64,000 bases of DNA, from assembly GCA_019925795.1 (NCBI GenBank), contig CM034311.1:20582231-20646230 (forward strand), written 5' to 3'. A program made the position numbers and the translations under genes. Origin of the DNA: Dendrobium chrysotoxum (Eukaryota > Streptophyta > Magnoliopsida > Asparagales > Orchidaceae). A model generated the notes under the pieces. The model was given only the letters and a program-made list of their open reading frames with translations, did no database searches and was not told where the DNA came from. Below, piece by piece: positions 23,522-38,500 of the stretch (position 1 is its first letter; each line of letters begins with the position of its first letter).

Positions 23522-26500
23522 CTGATCACCAGAAACAGTGAAAAACTAATATTATGATTAAAGAGTTTTCTGCTCTTTCTATTTGGCGAACAAAATGACT
23601 CACCTCAGGTAGTTTGGGAGTGTTAGCCATGGGATTGGTCTCTGATGAGAAGCTTGAGGATGCTTCCACTCCTTTTGTATCACTAGGACCGCCGTCAAGA
23701 GAATTTTTACAAGATAAATGATTGTTGCCAGGAAAAGGTAGCGCTTGGGGCATGATGCTTCTCCAATTTGACCCTCCTGATATATTCTACAAATAATATT
23801 GGTGGAGAAAAATTGAAAAAATTCTGTCAGGAACTTTATTCCTACATCAAAATATTCCTAATACAAGTGTTATTTTCATTTTTTTTTAATTTCAGCAAAA
23901 GAAAATTTCGTGGTTGTTTGTGTTAAAAAACAAAAGGCCAGTAGTTCTTGGATCGCTAAAGACACATACTATATTTAATAGTGCATTGTTAGCAGGAGTT
24001 CTGTTGTTAAGAAAAGCGTGCATCTTCTTTGGTAGAATTGATTATCAAATTGATTTTATCAGTTAATTTATGTAAGGAGATATTTGATTCAATTTATATT
24101 GAACTATTTGTTTAGGGATGATATTTTATTAGAGATTTCTTTAATAACTATTCTTATGGGCATTTTCCCCTATAAGCCAAGGCTTTATCAAAGAGGTATT
24201 AGGGCTCCCCCTCCATTTTCCTCCCTCACCCATTCTCCAATCGCCCTTCTCTATCTCCACTTCTACCTACAAAGCACATAAAATTATTGGGTTTTAATTT
24301 CATATCAGATTGGTGAAAATTTTATTGGTACAAGAAAATCAAATGATTGACCCTTTCCCAAAGGCATATTGGGTAAAATTGATTTAACAATGTAACAAGC
24401 CTAACTTTTCTCACCCTTTAGTTTACACTCTAACAAATAGTATTAGAGCATTTGATTTGACTGAGATAAATTAGTTCAAACAGTTTATGGTTAATAAGGG
24501 TTTGTAGGGCTTCTATTTTTTTTTTTATGTAGGGCTTCTATTGATTTGAGCATAGTACAAAAATTTGTAACTCTCACATTGGAACCATAAAGATGAGTGG
24601 GCTTCTAGAACATGAACTTGATGATGTTAATTTTGTTTGTTTGTTTATTTGTTTGTTTGTTGAGGGAGAATGATGACCGATATAAAAGACTCATGTAACA
24701 GAGAAGGTCAATGCATACAAGAATATTTAATTTAGTCCTACAATAGTAAAATTTAAAAAAAACTCTTTATATAGAAAAATAATAATTAGCCCCCTCTCTT
24801 TGGCTTAAGGTTTTGGGTAAAAGATAAATTTAATCATCAGTGCATCATACCACCTTTTATTTTACACTGTACTTCTACCCTCTCGGAGCCACTCCTTTCA
24901 AATCTCTCTTGAAGCCTCTTATATATTTTTTCAACTAAAACCATTGCAAAATGTTGTAGCAGGAGTTCCTTACCCAAGCTATAACCCAACACAACCCACA
25001 AAATCCATACTTCCCTCTTCAGTGAACCTAATCTTCAAAATTCGCTCCAGTGCAGCCCAAACTCCCAAAATGTTATCCTAAATTAAAGCTGAATTCAATG
25101 CAGAGAGCCTGAGACTGAAATTGGAAAGGCGTAACGCTGAAAACAGTGCACCATTTTCTTTGCCACGGTCACTGTGATCAAAGCAATAATCTTCCGAGAT
25201 TATTTCCTCCCGGAAGACTTTCCACCTTTCCTTTGCCTTGTCTGCATTTCCTACATTGAGTTTTCTTACTGTTTTGTACTTTGCACCCTTAGATTGTTGT
25301 CCTTGCCGACACTATCCAAAACAGCAACCAACCACCTGAAATAATTACAAACCACCAGACCCGTCTCAACTGGTTATCGAAATCAACCATCATTCTTTGG
25401 GTTGAAAACTCCTTGCTGTTCATAACAGTCAACAAGCAACGTGGAGTTATTTGGCGTGGCATCAACTTCCTAATAGACGAGATTTCCCTACAACACCATC
25501 TAGGAAATCAAGCTTAAACCCAAGGAGATTATTTGACAGAAGGATGACTGATGCTTGGAAACTAAGCCTAAACATCACTTCTAGCTGTTGATAACTATCA
25601 ATCAGATGCGTGATTTCCCTACTGCATCATTTAGGAGATCAAGCTACATCCAAGGAGATTCTATGGCAAATGCATGATTGACGCTTGGAAACTATGCCTA
25701 CACAGAATCTCCTTGTTGTCCACAACCATCAATCAGCAACATGGAGTTTTTGTTTTGCACGGCATCAACATCCTAATAGACGAGATTTCCACAATGCATC
25801 ATCTAGGATATCAAACTACACCCAAAGAGATTCTATGGCAAATGCATGATAGACGTCTAAAGTTAGAATTTTCAGCATGAAAATTTGGATCGGATTTATG
25901 ATGATTGGCAAACATCACGCCATGCATAGGAACTATGCCTAGAAAATTACATATATCCATTACTTGAGCGTCAAATACAAACCTACCCCTTCTTCGATGA
26001 ACATGAATAAATTATCTCCACTTAGTTTTAATAGTGATATATCATGAGCTCAAATCTTCCTTGTTTCGAACCACATGATATGAATCAAATTTAATTTACA
26101 TTTGTATGAATTGAGTTGATGCAGTGAAAATTGAATCTTCAATGTTTTTAATTTCAGTTGTCAACATAATAATTTATTCATATAATTCTGCTTAGGTTGC
26201 ACACGCCGTTAGTTGTATATCTTTTCATTTTATAGCACATCTATTTATCATCTCTCATTGCATCTAAATAGATTCATCATAACAATGGGATTTCACAAAA
26301 GGCAAGTGAACTTATACCCAAGATTAAAATCAATATATATATATATATATGACATTTAAGAAAATTATGGCTAGTTTTAATGAACCAAGTTATTAATTAA
26401 TTCTCTATGATATGACCCACAACATCTAATAAGAAAAGCTCTTAAGATAGATCTTTAAGGTAAATAATATCGATTAGAACCATGCACATCACCCTAAATT

Positions 26501-29500
26501 CATAAATTCTTATAACCCTCTTTATGATGATAAAAATGTTCAGGCCTTTATGAATAAGTCCCCCATATTATCAACAAAATAGAAAGCCTGAAGCCAACCA
26601 CAATCCAATCCATAAGAATTTTGTTAAGAACAATATTGATCATCCCAATCTAGTCAAACCAACGCTTCCAAAGTTTCACCTAAAGACCTTTCCTCTAATA
26701 TCCAAGTTTCAAGAGATGGCTCCTGAATTAAATCTCTTAAATCTCCTAAAAAAATGATCTAGTCATATTGAGGTTACAGAAGACTACAAACTTCTTTATG
26801 TTGATGAATTTGAAGAATATTATTCATTAAATGATGATTTTATGTTGAATCTACACTTGAATTTGACCTTAAATCTAAAGATTGAACTTAAACATGCACA
26901 CACCACCACACCTAAGCTCACACTTGCATTTGTTATGGATCTAAACTAGACTCCAAATTTAAGCCTAAAACTAGATTCAAAAGCGAGAGCAATTCATGTT
27001 TGTTGACGCTGCAAGTATAGTTAAGGATTCTCATTCTCTCATTAACTTGGAATTATCTGTTGAGATTCATCATTTGCAGGTGTTTCTGTAAGACATCGAC
27101 ATATAGGACCTATTTGGAGAATTTAGATTACAGCTACATAATTAAAGACTTTTTTATTGCTTCCTTCATTGAAGCTTGGTCCAAGGATGCTTTTGGCATT
27201 AAAGATTAGATGGATAAACCATTTAATTTCACTTTAGCCCAATGTACTTTCAAAAATTAGTTTGTATTCCTAAAATATATATTTTCCTAAAGAGAGCTAA
27301 TCATATAATAATGAAAATCATACTTTCTCTAGAAAGCTCATTGGTCTTACTTCAACGCCTATGTCTGTATTATATTTTGATTTTGATTGTGATGAATTAC
27401 TTGTAGTTCATTTACATGAGACATTTATTGACTCTAGCATTAAACGTAATGCATAATAAAAATTTTATAACTGCATTAGGTATTTATCATAAGTTCTTGA
27501 ATTTTTTTGTCTTATGAAGTTGGAAGTCATTATTTTTCTAGAAAGCCTATATTGATCTTATTTTAATACCATTATATGCATTAAATTTTGATTGTATTTA
27601 ATTACTAGCAGTTCATTTACATAAGAGATGTCTGACTCATGCATAGGAAAAATTTAATAATTGCAGAGTATCATTCTAAATATATAAGGTAATAATGATA
27701 AAGCTTGTTTTTTAATTTATGGATCATGTATGCTTTGTGTATTCCACATGCAATAAAATACTAACCAAATCCTCAAAGACTTACCTTATTTCTAGAAAGC
27801 TAATTCCCATAATATTGTACTTGTTATGCCTTTCAGCATGAATGCTAGTCATATGTTCTATGTTGAGAATCTATTAGCTTACAGAGGCATTTCTGAGCCT
27901 CCAAAATTTCTTGTAGGCATCTTTGCAAGCAAAGCTTCTAACCGATAGTAGCACTAGTTCCAGTTCTTCCACCAACTCCAAGAATATCAAATAGAGTAGA
28001 TTTTATCTGATGAAGTCACATCAGGTCCTTCAGCTAGCATTATTATTTATTTTGTTGACAACATCTTCCATTGCCAGATAGAGTAGATTTTATCTAATGA
28101 GGTCACACCAGGTCCTTAAGCTGGGCATTATTATTTATTTTGTTGGCAACATCTTCCAGACATGATGAGTTGCAACGGACTCTATCCCATCATGACTGAC
28201 AAGCACATTTAGCTAAACTCTCTCTCCCTCCCTACCAATAAACAAGACCTTAGAGCTTATCATGAGGAATAAAAAATATTAGATAACTCTTTCCTCTGCC
28301 TCTTATAGCTTTTTACATGAATTACAAACATTGCAAAATGATACAATAGGAGTTCCCTATCCAAGCTCCACCCAAACACAAAACAATCAACCCAATTTTC
28401 CCTCTCCTTCTTATCAACCCAAGCCCTGCCCAAACTCCCTAAAAACCCTACTGAATGAAGGCTGAATTATCTGCTGAAACACAGAAACTGTAAAGCTGAA
28501 AACAGCGCACCACTTTCCTTTGCTAATGTTGCTGCGATCTTCTCTCACCTCCCTCAATATTATTGCCATGCTTTTTCTATATAGTCAAACCTAACAAGGC
28601 TTTGAATGAAAGCAACATGATTTTTCAAACGAATACAAAATGTTTAAATGAAGCTTTATCTAAAGTTCTGTCATGACATTTAAACTTTGCAAAGCTGTGA
28701 AATGGAATTATGGGTACTGTGATTATGCCACGCTGATCAAGTTTAACTACCTTAGTTACTCAGGCAAAAAATTAAGGTGCACTATGTATGCTAACCCTTG
28801 AGAAGTACCTCATTTCTCTGCTTCTTCTCATGGCTGAGAAAAGCAAGGCTAGTGTCGAAGTCTTGTTGAACAACTTTCCTGTTGGCAAGACAATATAGAA
28901 GAAAGTCTTAGACGGGCATTAGCAAATTACTATAAAGAATAAAAAGAAAGAGAGGAAGGGGAGGCATGGATGGTATAGTTCCTACATCTAGGGCATATAT
29001 GCGGATGGCATCAATTTACTCTCCTTTAGTGGCAGCCTACAACTGATGCATGCGCATAAATTTAATGTAAAATTACAATCCTAGTCAATGATGTAAGGCT
29101 TTGCATGTACTATGATGGATTTTCTTTTCAGGTATCATTGCAATAAGAGGAAAGCAGTAGCGAACAACATATCTTCGAGAGCAGAACCAAAGACTAATAA
29201 TATTGATTTTGACAAGTAGAGAAAATGTGGAAAATATCCAAGCTCCCAAGAATGCACAAAAACGGGAATATTACATGCTAAGAAATATACACAGGCATAC
29301 ATTTTTTTTCATAATAGGTATCATTCTTACTATCACAAGCATATTTCATAATAGGAATCATTCTTACTATTCTTGATAGGCTCAGAAACCAAATTAGAAG
29401 GGAGAGAAAATTATAAATGACTACAGCTTTATTGAATCATCTTACTAGTACAAGCTTATATGTACTTATATATAAACAAGAGAAAAGTACAATCACATGA

Positions 29501-32500
29501 ATATTAATAAAAGATAATATCCTAAATAATGAAAAAACTATTACAGCAGTAAATAGAATATATTTCTACCAAGGTTTAAAATTGCGTAATTAGGTATTGA
29601 GGCGTTTTTCGTTCGTGAGGCGAGGCGTAAGCCTCAAAATCTAAAAACTGCGTAAAGTCAAAATAAAAGTTAAAAGTGATTTTTTATATAATATCCAAAT
29701 AATATGTTAAATGATGACATATTATCTTTCTAATGAACTATGAAGTAACAAATTTACATGCATATGAAATAAAAATTGTATAAGATGTAAAGTGTTAAAT
29801 GAAAAATGATGAGAAATAGAATTGAAATCCAAATATTATAGGAACAAAATAATATAAAATATATGAATTGCATAAAAGTAGCATATAACATTTTTTGGGG
29901 CTTTCGTATAAGATTTAGGGAAGTTTTAAATAAAAAAATTCATAAATAGAGTGAGGCGTACGCCTCATGCCAGCGAGGCGTACGCCTCATGCCAGCGAGG
30001 CGAGGCGCGCCTTAAGGCGGGCCTCATCCAAGATGAGGCGTAAGCCTCATAAAGAAAGGTCGAGGCGTAAGCCTCAAGGCGTTTTTACTAAAATTGCGCT
30101 AAGGCGAGCCTCATATTGCGCAATTTTAAACAAGGATTTCTACCATTAAAAATGGCACATGTGATAATTTAGATATGGTAACTAATCAGGTAAATAAAAA
30201 CTCAATGCATACTCTTAAATTCATTATTATTTACTGCCATCATGAATACTCTACAAGAAATCCAAGTGATTTAGTGGGCCACTTACGGTTGAGAAAGATG
30301 CGTTGGAAAATGTTGATAGTGATCAGCATCATCAGAAACAAAGCTACACTGATGTTGGCGTTGTTGATTGAGCTGAAGGTGCAGTTCAGCAACCTTCTTT
30401 TTTAATCGAGCAACATCTGCTTCAGCAAGTGCAATCTCCTCAAGTTCTGCCCTTGTCTTCCAATAGAGATATAACAATAGTTTCATATAGCCTAAAATAA
30501 CAAGCAAATTCAGTAAAGTAGCATATAGAAAGTAAGTAGCATACCTTGGAATCCATGCTTCTAGAACTAGAAAACTGCCCAGAAGACATGCTTAACCCAA
30601 CCTCCAGGGCAGCCCTAAGATCCCTCTCAGCTTGCAGCTGCTCTTGCAACCTTGACACCTGAAACAGAATCGGAAAATGATAAGAATCACAATATTGTCC
30701 AAAAAGAGTTATTCAGTTTCCAAATTAGCGAAATTATTTAAAACAGAAATGAAATCGACAATACTTGCAAGCAAATCTTTCTTGTCAAAATAACTTCCAA
30801 GATATGCCGTCCTAACATAATAGCTCACTTCTAAAACTTCAAATTCAGGTTCCAATTTGGATTCTATGCGGCCAAAACTGCAGTAACCCTATCTACTAAG
30901 TGCATCATCAAGATTCAACATAACAAAGCAGCAAATGGGAATCTTTTAGGGATTCAAAATCAGATATTAAACCGAGTTCACATAAGCAGCATAGATGATA
31001 ACGAAAATCATTATGATGATCAAATTGAGTTAAACATAGTGCTGTTAATTCTTCTTACACATGTATCCACTAAGTATGGACTGTAAGGTAAAACTTTAGA
31101 AGCTGACAAGAGTAACATCACATACAAACAGCCACAAGAGCTTGAGCATGCAGCCAACATGTGCTGCACGGAGTGCATTAAATAAGATTTTAGGTGCTAT
31201 TCAAGCCCCTGTTTGAATTTGAGGTTCAAGATAATAAATGCAGTGGACAAAGTATCAGAGTAGGAAAGAATTTATAAAGATATTATTAGTAGGGTTTTCT
31301 AACCTGGGATCCACTGCCTTCTACTGCTTGTCCTCTTCAACATTGAATTCATGCTACTCACATCTAAGAACACTAATCACAAGTACCTTATTATCAACTC
31401 TTCCTAAAAGATAGTATTGGGTTACAAACATATAATAACTTAATGCTATCCAATGAAAGATGTTCATTAGGTGTTATCTCATCATATGACTTCTAAAATG
31501 TTAATTTTAAAAGAAGGAATCAGGATTTTTTTTTCTTCTTTGGAACTATAAATTCTTTAAAATCAAATTAATAGAAATGCCAAATTGTCAATCAATTGAT
31601 CTATATACGACATCAAAAATTATCTAGGCATTTTAATATAGAGGTAAAGAGATAAACATTTAAGAAGTTAAGTTTTTTATTGAAATATGAAATATACAAA
31701 AACAAATAAATAATCAAAATTGGAAGAGATATAATGCATCTAGTTATTTGAAAGGGTCAACTTAATCCACTTTCCTAGGGATCTAGGATGATGATATCTT
31801 AAGGTAAAGGACTCCAAGTATCATCCATCTATAAATTAGATTATTTTAAGAATCATGTAGAGAGAGAATAAATTTCATTAAGAGTTTATGTGCAAAGGAT
31901 GGGCACCCCTTTATGCGTTGTTGGTGTATTAGGTGGATTCCTAGTATTGGAAAGTAATTATATTTGGAAAATATGATTTTAGGTCCTCATAATTAGGTAT
32001 ATTATTCTCCTTCAATTGTTTTTTATTAATATTCTCTTTGTATGTCCATATATATATAGACCCATACATTCAATAGATTAAAACAATTAAAAGATGTTAC
32101 CCTTTAGCAATGGTATTGGAAACCTTGATCTCTATATGCCTAGCCCACCTGCAAACACATCTACTCACCACTCACGCATGTGCTACATGCAAGAGCCTCT
32201 TCCTTTGGAACTCACAGCATGCCTTTACAACTATATGCTTGTTGCTTCATCAAAAGCGTTCACTCAATGCTTCACACCCACTTTGCTATTCCATACCAAA
32301 CACTTGCTACTCTACACTTAGCTTTGAGCTCTTGTTGCTCCACATATGCGTGTGCATTGTTTCGCTGGATATACATTCTGCCTCATGCAAGCACATGCTT
32401 GCAACCCTTGGGTCACATGCCACCCATTATTAACTCATTACACGCTATCTTATGAATATTTGAGCTCCCTTAGTGCATGATATCTCCATAACTCCAACAA

Positions 32501-35500
32501 TGCTATCCTCTAACCCTTCCACTTTTACCCTCTTTCACAAAGGTGTCATGGCGTCTCACACCTATCTCCACAACTTGAACCCTATTCTATCATCAATACC
32601 AACATAAAATTAAATGGTGCAAATTACCTGTTGTGGCTGAGGGATTTTTATTTTATTTTAGTTTTTACGACAAGTTTTATCATCTTAATGCCTTCCCTCT
32701 AAATAGCAACGACATCATCAAATTCTTGAAGTGGCAAGCATCTGATTATGATGTTCTTACATGGTTACTTAACAATCTTTAATCATCATGTTTCCAAACA
32801 ATACCAAAAATCTGTAGAATTTTCTTTAATCTACATATTTCAGAAAAGTAATATATTGTGTCTCTACACTTTATATCAGACCCATTTTCTTTTTTAACAA
32901 ACTAACATGTCAATCTAAGAGTTTTATAATACCCTTTGAGAAAAATGGGATGAGGTCCTTAATATCTCCCATCACTACAAATCCCACTATTTTGTACAAG
33001 CGGGATGAAGAATTCCTAATCGCCAAATTTATCTCTGGCATGCATGCTTTCCTTGAAGGGGTAAAATCTTCATTGATAACCAACTGTACAGCTCCAAACA
33101 TTGTCAATGCTCTCTCCTAATTTCTCCATGTCATAGAATACCAACTACATCCACTTTTAACCAATCTTTCGACTCCAAGGGTGGTTAGGGAACTTATTGT
33201 CATGATGGTGGTTATAATGATAGCAAGATAATGGACAAGACCTTTCTCCCTAATGTCCTCAATAGGGTCGCACTTACCATCCTCAACATCACTGAGAGAA
33301 ATTTGATTGCCCTTCCATTGCACAACATACATTACAACTGATCTAACATTGCCTACTTCTAAGGCCTCATCCAATAGATAGGTTACTCTCCCTCAAAAAT
33401 ATCATGCTCGAATAATTCAATTGTCCCAACCATCACCCTTAAAATGTCAAATTATTTCTATTATGGATTTGTTGCAGTTGTCTCTAATAATATGTCCAAG
33501 ATTTAGATTCAAGTGCCTTTTCATATATGAGGATTAAATACAAACTCTCCTCTTCCGTCAACATTACCTCACTTTTTCCAGTGATTATCTTTGACGGCTC
33601 TCTTATATATCTCTTAAAAAGGCATTATAAATCCTTCAAAAACTTTTGATGGCTTAAATGTTCTGTAAGTTACTATAAATTTATTTTCTATCCACTCTTA
33701 CAAAAACTCATGACTATCATATAGCATTCTAACCTTAATGTCTTTCAAAATCTCAACTCGAAGAAAATAATTAGTGGAGTTGTTGAAGTTGGTGGAACTT
33801 ATTACATGACGACAAATGTTCCTTATGCTCTCTCCTCCAATGTTGCTACTTTTCACTGGCATTATCAACCTTGCCATCTTCTCAGTTCCCAAGTATTGTG
33901 TTTGTTTCTTCATAAGTGCCCAAATTTAACAATCATAACCATATGCCCATTCCATCTTCTCCCAATAGTCATAATACTAGTCCTTTTGAGTTAGTTTACT
34001 CCAATAGGTTATGCCCTATTCTTGCTTATATAGGCTTCTATTATTTTGTCACATTCACGGATGATTTTTCCCCGAGTTGCTAGCATGTACTTACTCAAAT
34101 ATCGTTCACAAGTCATTCATGTTTGTACTAAAAAATAAAACTTCAATTTTCCACTCCTATCAACATCTTACACACTAATCAAGCATTATAATTCATGCAA
34201 ACTAAGTTTTGCACCTTCTAATCTATGCCTCTACCAATGATTTCATTCATCAAAATTCCTCCCATATACAACTCAACAAAATAGTGTTGTTGGACACAAA
34301 AATCACCACCATCTTGAAGTTGCAAGCTCCTTCATGTTTCACATGAATGTCCCTCATCACTTCTAGTGAGATGATGTCTTGACCCGATGAAAACTCATCA
34401 ATTGTATCCCTTATCATCTAAACTACAACTCAACTCTTTAGGATGGCTAAACTACAACTCAACTCTTTAGACTGGCTAAGTTATTTTTCCCCTTAACACC
34501 ATAATTTTTTGTTGTCCTTGCTTAGTTCATGTGTTTCATGAGCATGAAAAAACTCTCTCCATGATATTCAATGCATCATACATAGGAACTCTTGCACTCA
34601 AAAAGGTTATTGATATTATGCTTTTACAATGATTTATACTTCCCCCGAAGTAACATTTCATGAGACCAACTATTGTCCTTGCCCTAAGCCATCTTCACCA
34701 ACAATTCATCTTCCTCCAAAAGCTTCTCTACCTATCTCTTCACCTCTACAGATATACTCTTGCCGACCTCTAGCTTCATCTATAATAACAACTCCAACAC
34801 ATTACAAGATTCAACCGAGCATGCACAAGATGATGATCCCACTAATATTCATTTACTAATTGCCATTTACAAAGGTAAAAGAAAACATCTTGCTCATCTT
34901 ATTCACTCCTATATATCATTTGATTCTTTATCACATTCATTTTATACCATTATATTGTCTCTATCATTTGTATCTATTCATTACAATAAATTTTATGAAA
35001 AAGAGTTATGATTTTGAAATGCATGCACTTTTTAGCCTTAATACACGGGTGTCCCCACCCCTTAAGTGAAACCAATTGCTTGGCGTTGAGCATATACTAT
35101 CAAGGATCATCGTCATGGCTCAATTAGGGGGTGTAAACAAGCGAGATTAAATGAGTTTATTGTGTGTCTGCTTTCAATTTGTTTGAATTTGAATTTAATA
35201 TGAGCCAATTTCAAATAAATTAAAAAATATATAAATAATGAGATAAATATGATAGAATCATTCTATTTATCTACCAACCAATTAATATATCTAAAAATAT
35301 TATATTTATTTAATAAAATATAATATATATGCACATTTATTTTGAGTCAAAAATTAACCAAACATGATCGAACAAGGCTCGATTGATGTGCATCTCATTA
35401 AGAAAGCATGCTCAGAATAATTGTTCAATATTAACTCACTTAATAAATGAACCGAACACAAGCTTTTAGTGAGCTGAACACAAGCTATAATGACAAGGAG

Positions 35501-38500
35501 CTTTTTTGATAGTGCTAGGCTCAATCAAACACTACAAAGCTTGCTTATTTTCCACAGGGTTCACCCAAGTCTATAAGATAAACTATTTTGATAACTTCTC
35601 CTCAATTGTTCAATCTAACTCTATCAAAGTTCTTTTATTTGCAGCCATCAATCAAGGTTGGATTATGCTAAAAAATGAATGTGAGAAATATATTCCTTTA
35701 TACCGACTTGCATGAGGTCATTTATAAAGAACAACTTCCAAGGTATATTGCTCAGCAGGTGAATCACATATACCTACCAAGGAATGCTAGACCAAGAGCT
35801 TGGTTTAAAAAACTTTAGAAAGTTTTAAGTAAAAGAGATCTTCGAAGTAGAACGAGAGATCACTTCCTCTTTGTCAAGCATCTTCTTTTTAGCTTTGTCA
35901 TATTAACAGTTTATGTTTATAGCATCATACTCACTAGAAGCAATTACAATATGTGAGGTAAAATATTACTTTCAAAAGTCTTTTATCACAAATGATCTGG
36001 GATGGTCCAAGTACTTTCCTAAAATTGATTTTACCCTATAATAAAAAAGATTTATCTCAAAGTATAATATTTTTTTGAAGAAATGGGTCATCGTGATTGT
36101 AAGCTTATTGATATTCCTATGATGACAGACAACATTTGATGACAAAAAAAACTACTTAATGATCCATCAGTCGAATATAAAGAAAGTCGGATAAAGGCGG
36201 GCTCCTTCTCGCCTATAGGAATGTTGGGAGAGAGACTTTTCTTAGTATTGAAGGGTAGTTGATAAGTTAATTTATCTAGTAGTTACCACCAAGCCTAATA
36301 TTTCATTCATCATTGGAGTGATAAGTTAGCACATGCAAAATGCAAATTAGATGCATTAGGAGGTTTTTTTATGAATCCTCATATGTATCAAAAAATTTCC
36401 AATAAAAGGTTTACTAAAAACTCAAGTTGAGCACCTAAATATTAAAGCAATTGTAGATGTACTTGCTCGATTGAAGACATGAAGTCAACCTTAGGATAAT
36501 ATATCTTTGTTAGGACTAATATAGTCATCAGAAAAAGAAATAAACATTTTGTCTATTCCCAACTCTTCTTAATCTATGTCACTATAAATTGTATTTAATG
36601 AATGGTACTCTTATTTGTTCTCTATTATAATCATTTCTTGTTATCATTTTGTTCTATCATTTCAATTTTTTTAATTAAACTTCCACAATATTATTTTGGG
36701 GGATTTACATACATACCACTTTATACTATACTATTTACATATCTAACACCCAAAACTTTAATATTTCATACCTACCATCCATAGACAACTTTAATATCAA
36801 ATATGTCACTCATATATTTCATTCCTACCACCCATACCATCCTATAAACTTTAATATTTCATTCCTTGCACCCAATATTTGATCTATGGGTGGTAGGCAT
36901 GAAATATTAAAATTTTGGATGTTAGATAAGTAAATAGCATAATATTAAGTGGTGTGCATGTAAATCCCCCTATTATTTTATAACATAGTAGACTTGAGAG
37001 ACACTTCTTCATTAAAACTGCCTAGCTTTAAATTAAACTATTCTCATTTATATCCTTGTTTATGTGTGGGTGTATATGTGTGTATGAAGAGAGAGAGAGA
37101 CACACAAATGCTTAGAATTATCACACGCATATATCACTTGATCTTCCAACAATATTAATAGAATATTAAAAAGATTACGCATCAACTAAAATTATATACA
37201 TAAAACTAGTTTTTTTACGTGGTAGTAATAATAAATCCCATAGCATATTAACTTTTTATTGATTTATAACTTTTACTTAAAAATTGCATCAATCAATATT
37301 TTGTGCGCATCTACCACTTGATTTTCAAGTATATTGATGAAAATTTATCCGACATCCACTAAAACTATATATCATAAAACTAGTTTTTAATGTACAAATC
37401 CAAAATCCCTTATCATCTAAAAATGTTCTTCATTGTTATAACTTTTTACTTCAGAAAATAGGTATCATCCATCAATATTGTGTTCATTAACCATCATAAT
37501 ACTCATCATGAAAGGTAAAAAAATCAATAACAAGCAAAAGGAACACTCAAAGAAATCTTAATATCATCAAAGACAACATTAAAGACACAATTATTGAAAA
37601 CCAAATTCACTTTTAAAAAAGGTTAGAAACTAGGATGTAAAATAAGATATATATCATATTAACACAACATAACAGAAAAAAAAAAAAAACTTCAGTAACC
37701 GAGCATGAGAATAATACATCTTGTTCCAGTGCTAAGCGACGATCATGCAATGCCTGCTTTCTTCTTTCCAAGCTAGCCTGCAAAATGGCATTGCCTTTGG
37801 CCTGAAAGGTAGATTCAAACTGTCCCCGTAAGAATTCATGATGCTCTCCCATTACATGACTAAAAGGCCAAAAAATGTTTCATACCTCTTTGGCAATTCT
37901 CATGCGGAGGTCATTCTTTGTTATTTCAAGCCTCTGAATGGCAAGCCTAACATCGTTGCAAGTTTGTTTAGTCTATGGCAGTTGAATTGAAAAGTATAGT
38001 TGCATATTCGAAGAATCCAGGCATCTATCCAGCATGATTTTGTATTCTATGAAAGATTTAAAGTGAAATGGTATTTGGACTCTAAATTAGTATATTCCTA
38101 ACAAGTCAACTGAAAAGAGTCAAATCTCAACTTCTGACATATTATTAGTTATCTTTTTTTTTAATGAAAACAACTGCAGCACTTCAATGAATGAAGATCA
38201 AGTGATCCAAATATCTGACCTATAGATGAAGAAATATCTTTTAGAGGAAATACAAATAGTAAGCTGTGATGTATGAACTTGATAGCTGAGTGAAAGGCCT
38301 ACGATAGCATAGTCTAGATCTATGACTTTAATTGAAGGTCAAACCAATAGTATTTTAGATGATCATGTCCAAGAATCATAGTGTTCTTCCATGATTTGAG
38401 TTTGATAACTTAAACTTCTCTTTTCCTCACTATTCCCACTGCAGATGTGAAAAGGCTGAAAATTCTTAGTGAAACACTTACTCTTCTTCACCAGATGAGT

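Noticed and set aside
29132..29220. Apparent + strand last exon (TTTTCTTTTCAG then an open frame to TAG)
   Set aside because: No upstream partner exon was found, and the nearby coding signal at 28809-28878 belongs to the - strand REN1 gene.
33117..33374. 85-codon - strand frame
   Set aside because: Lies antisense in the copia gag region, with no recognisable domain.
34629..35011. Two + strand frames of about 80 codons
   Set aside because: They fall in the copia integrase-to-RT linker (SPEVTFHET) and its low-complexity continuation; not an independent gene.
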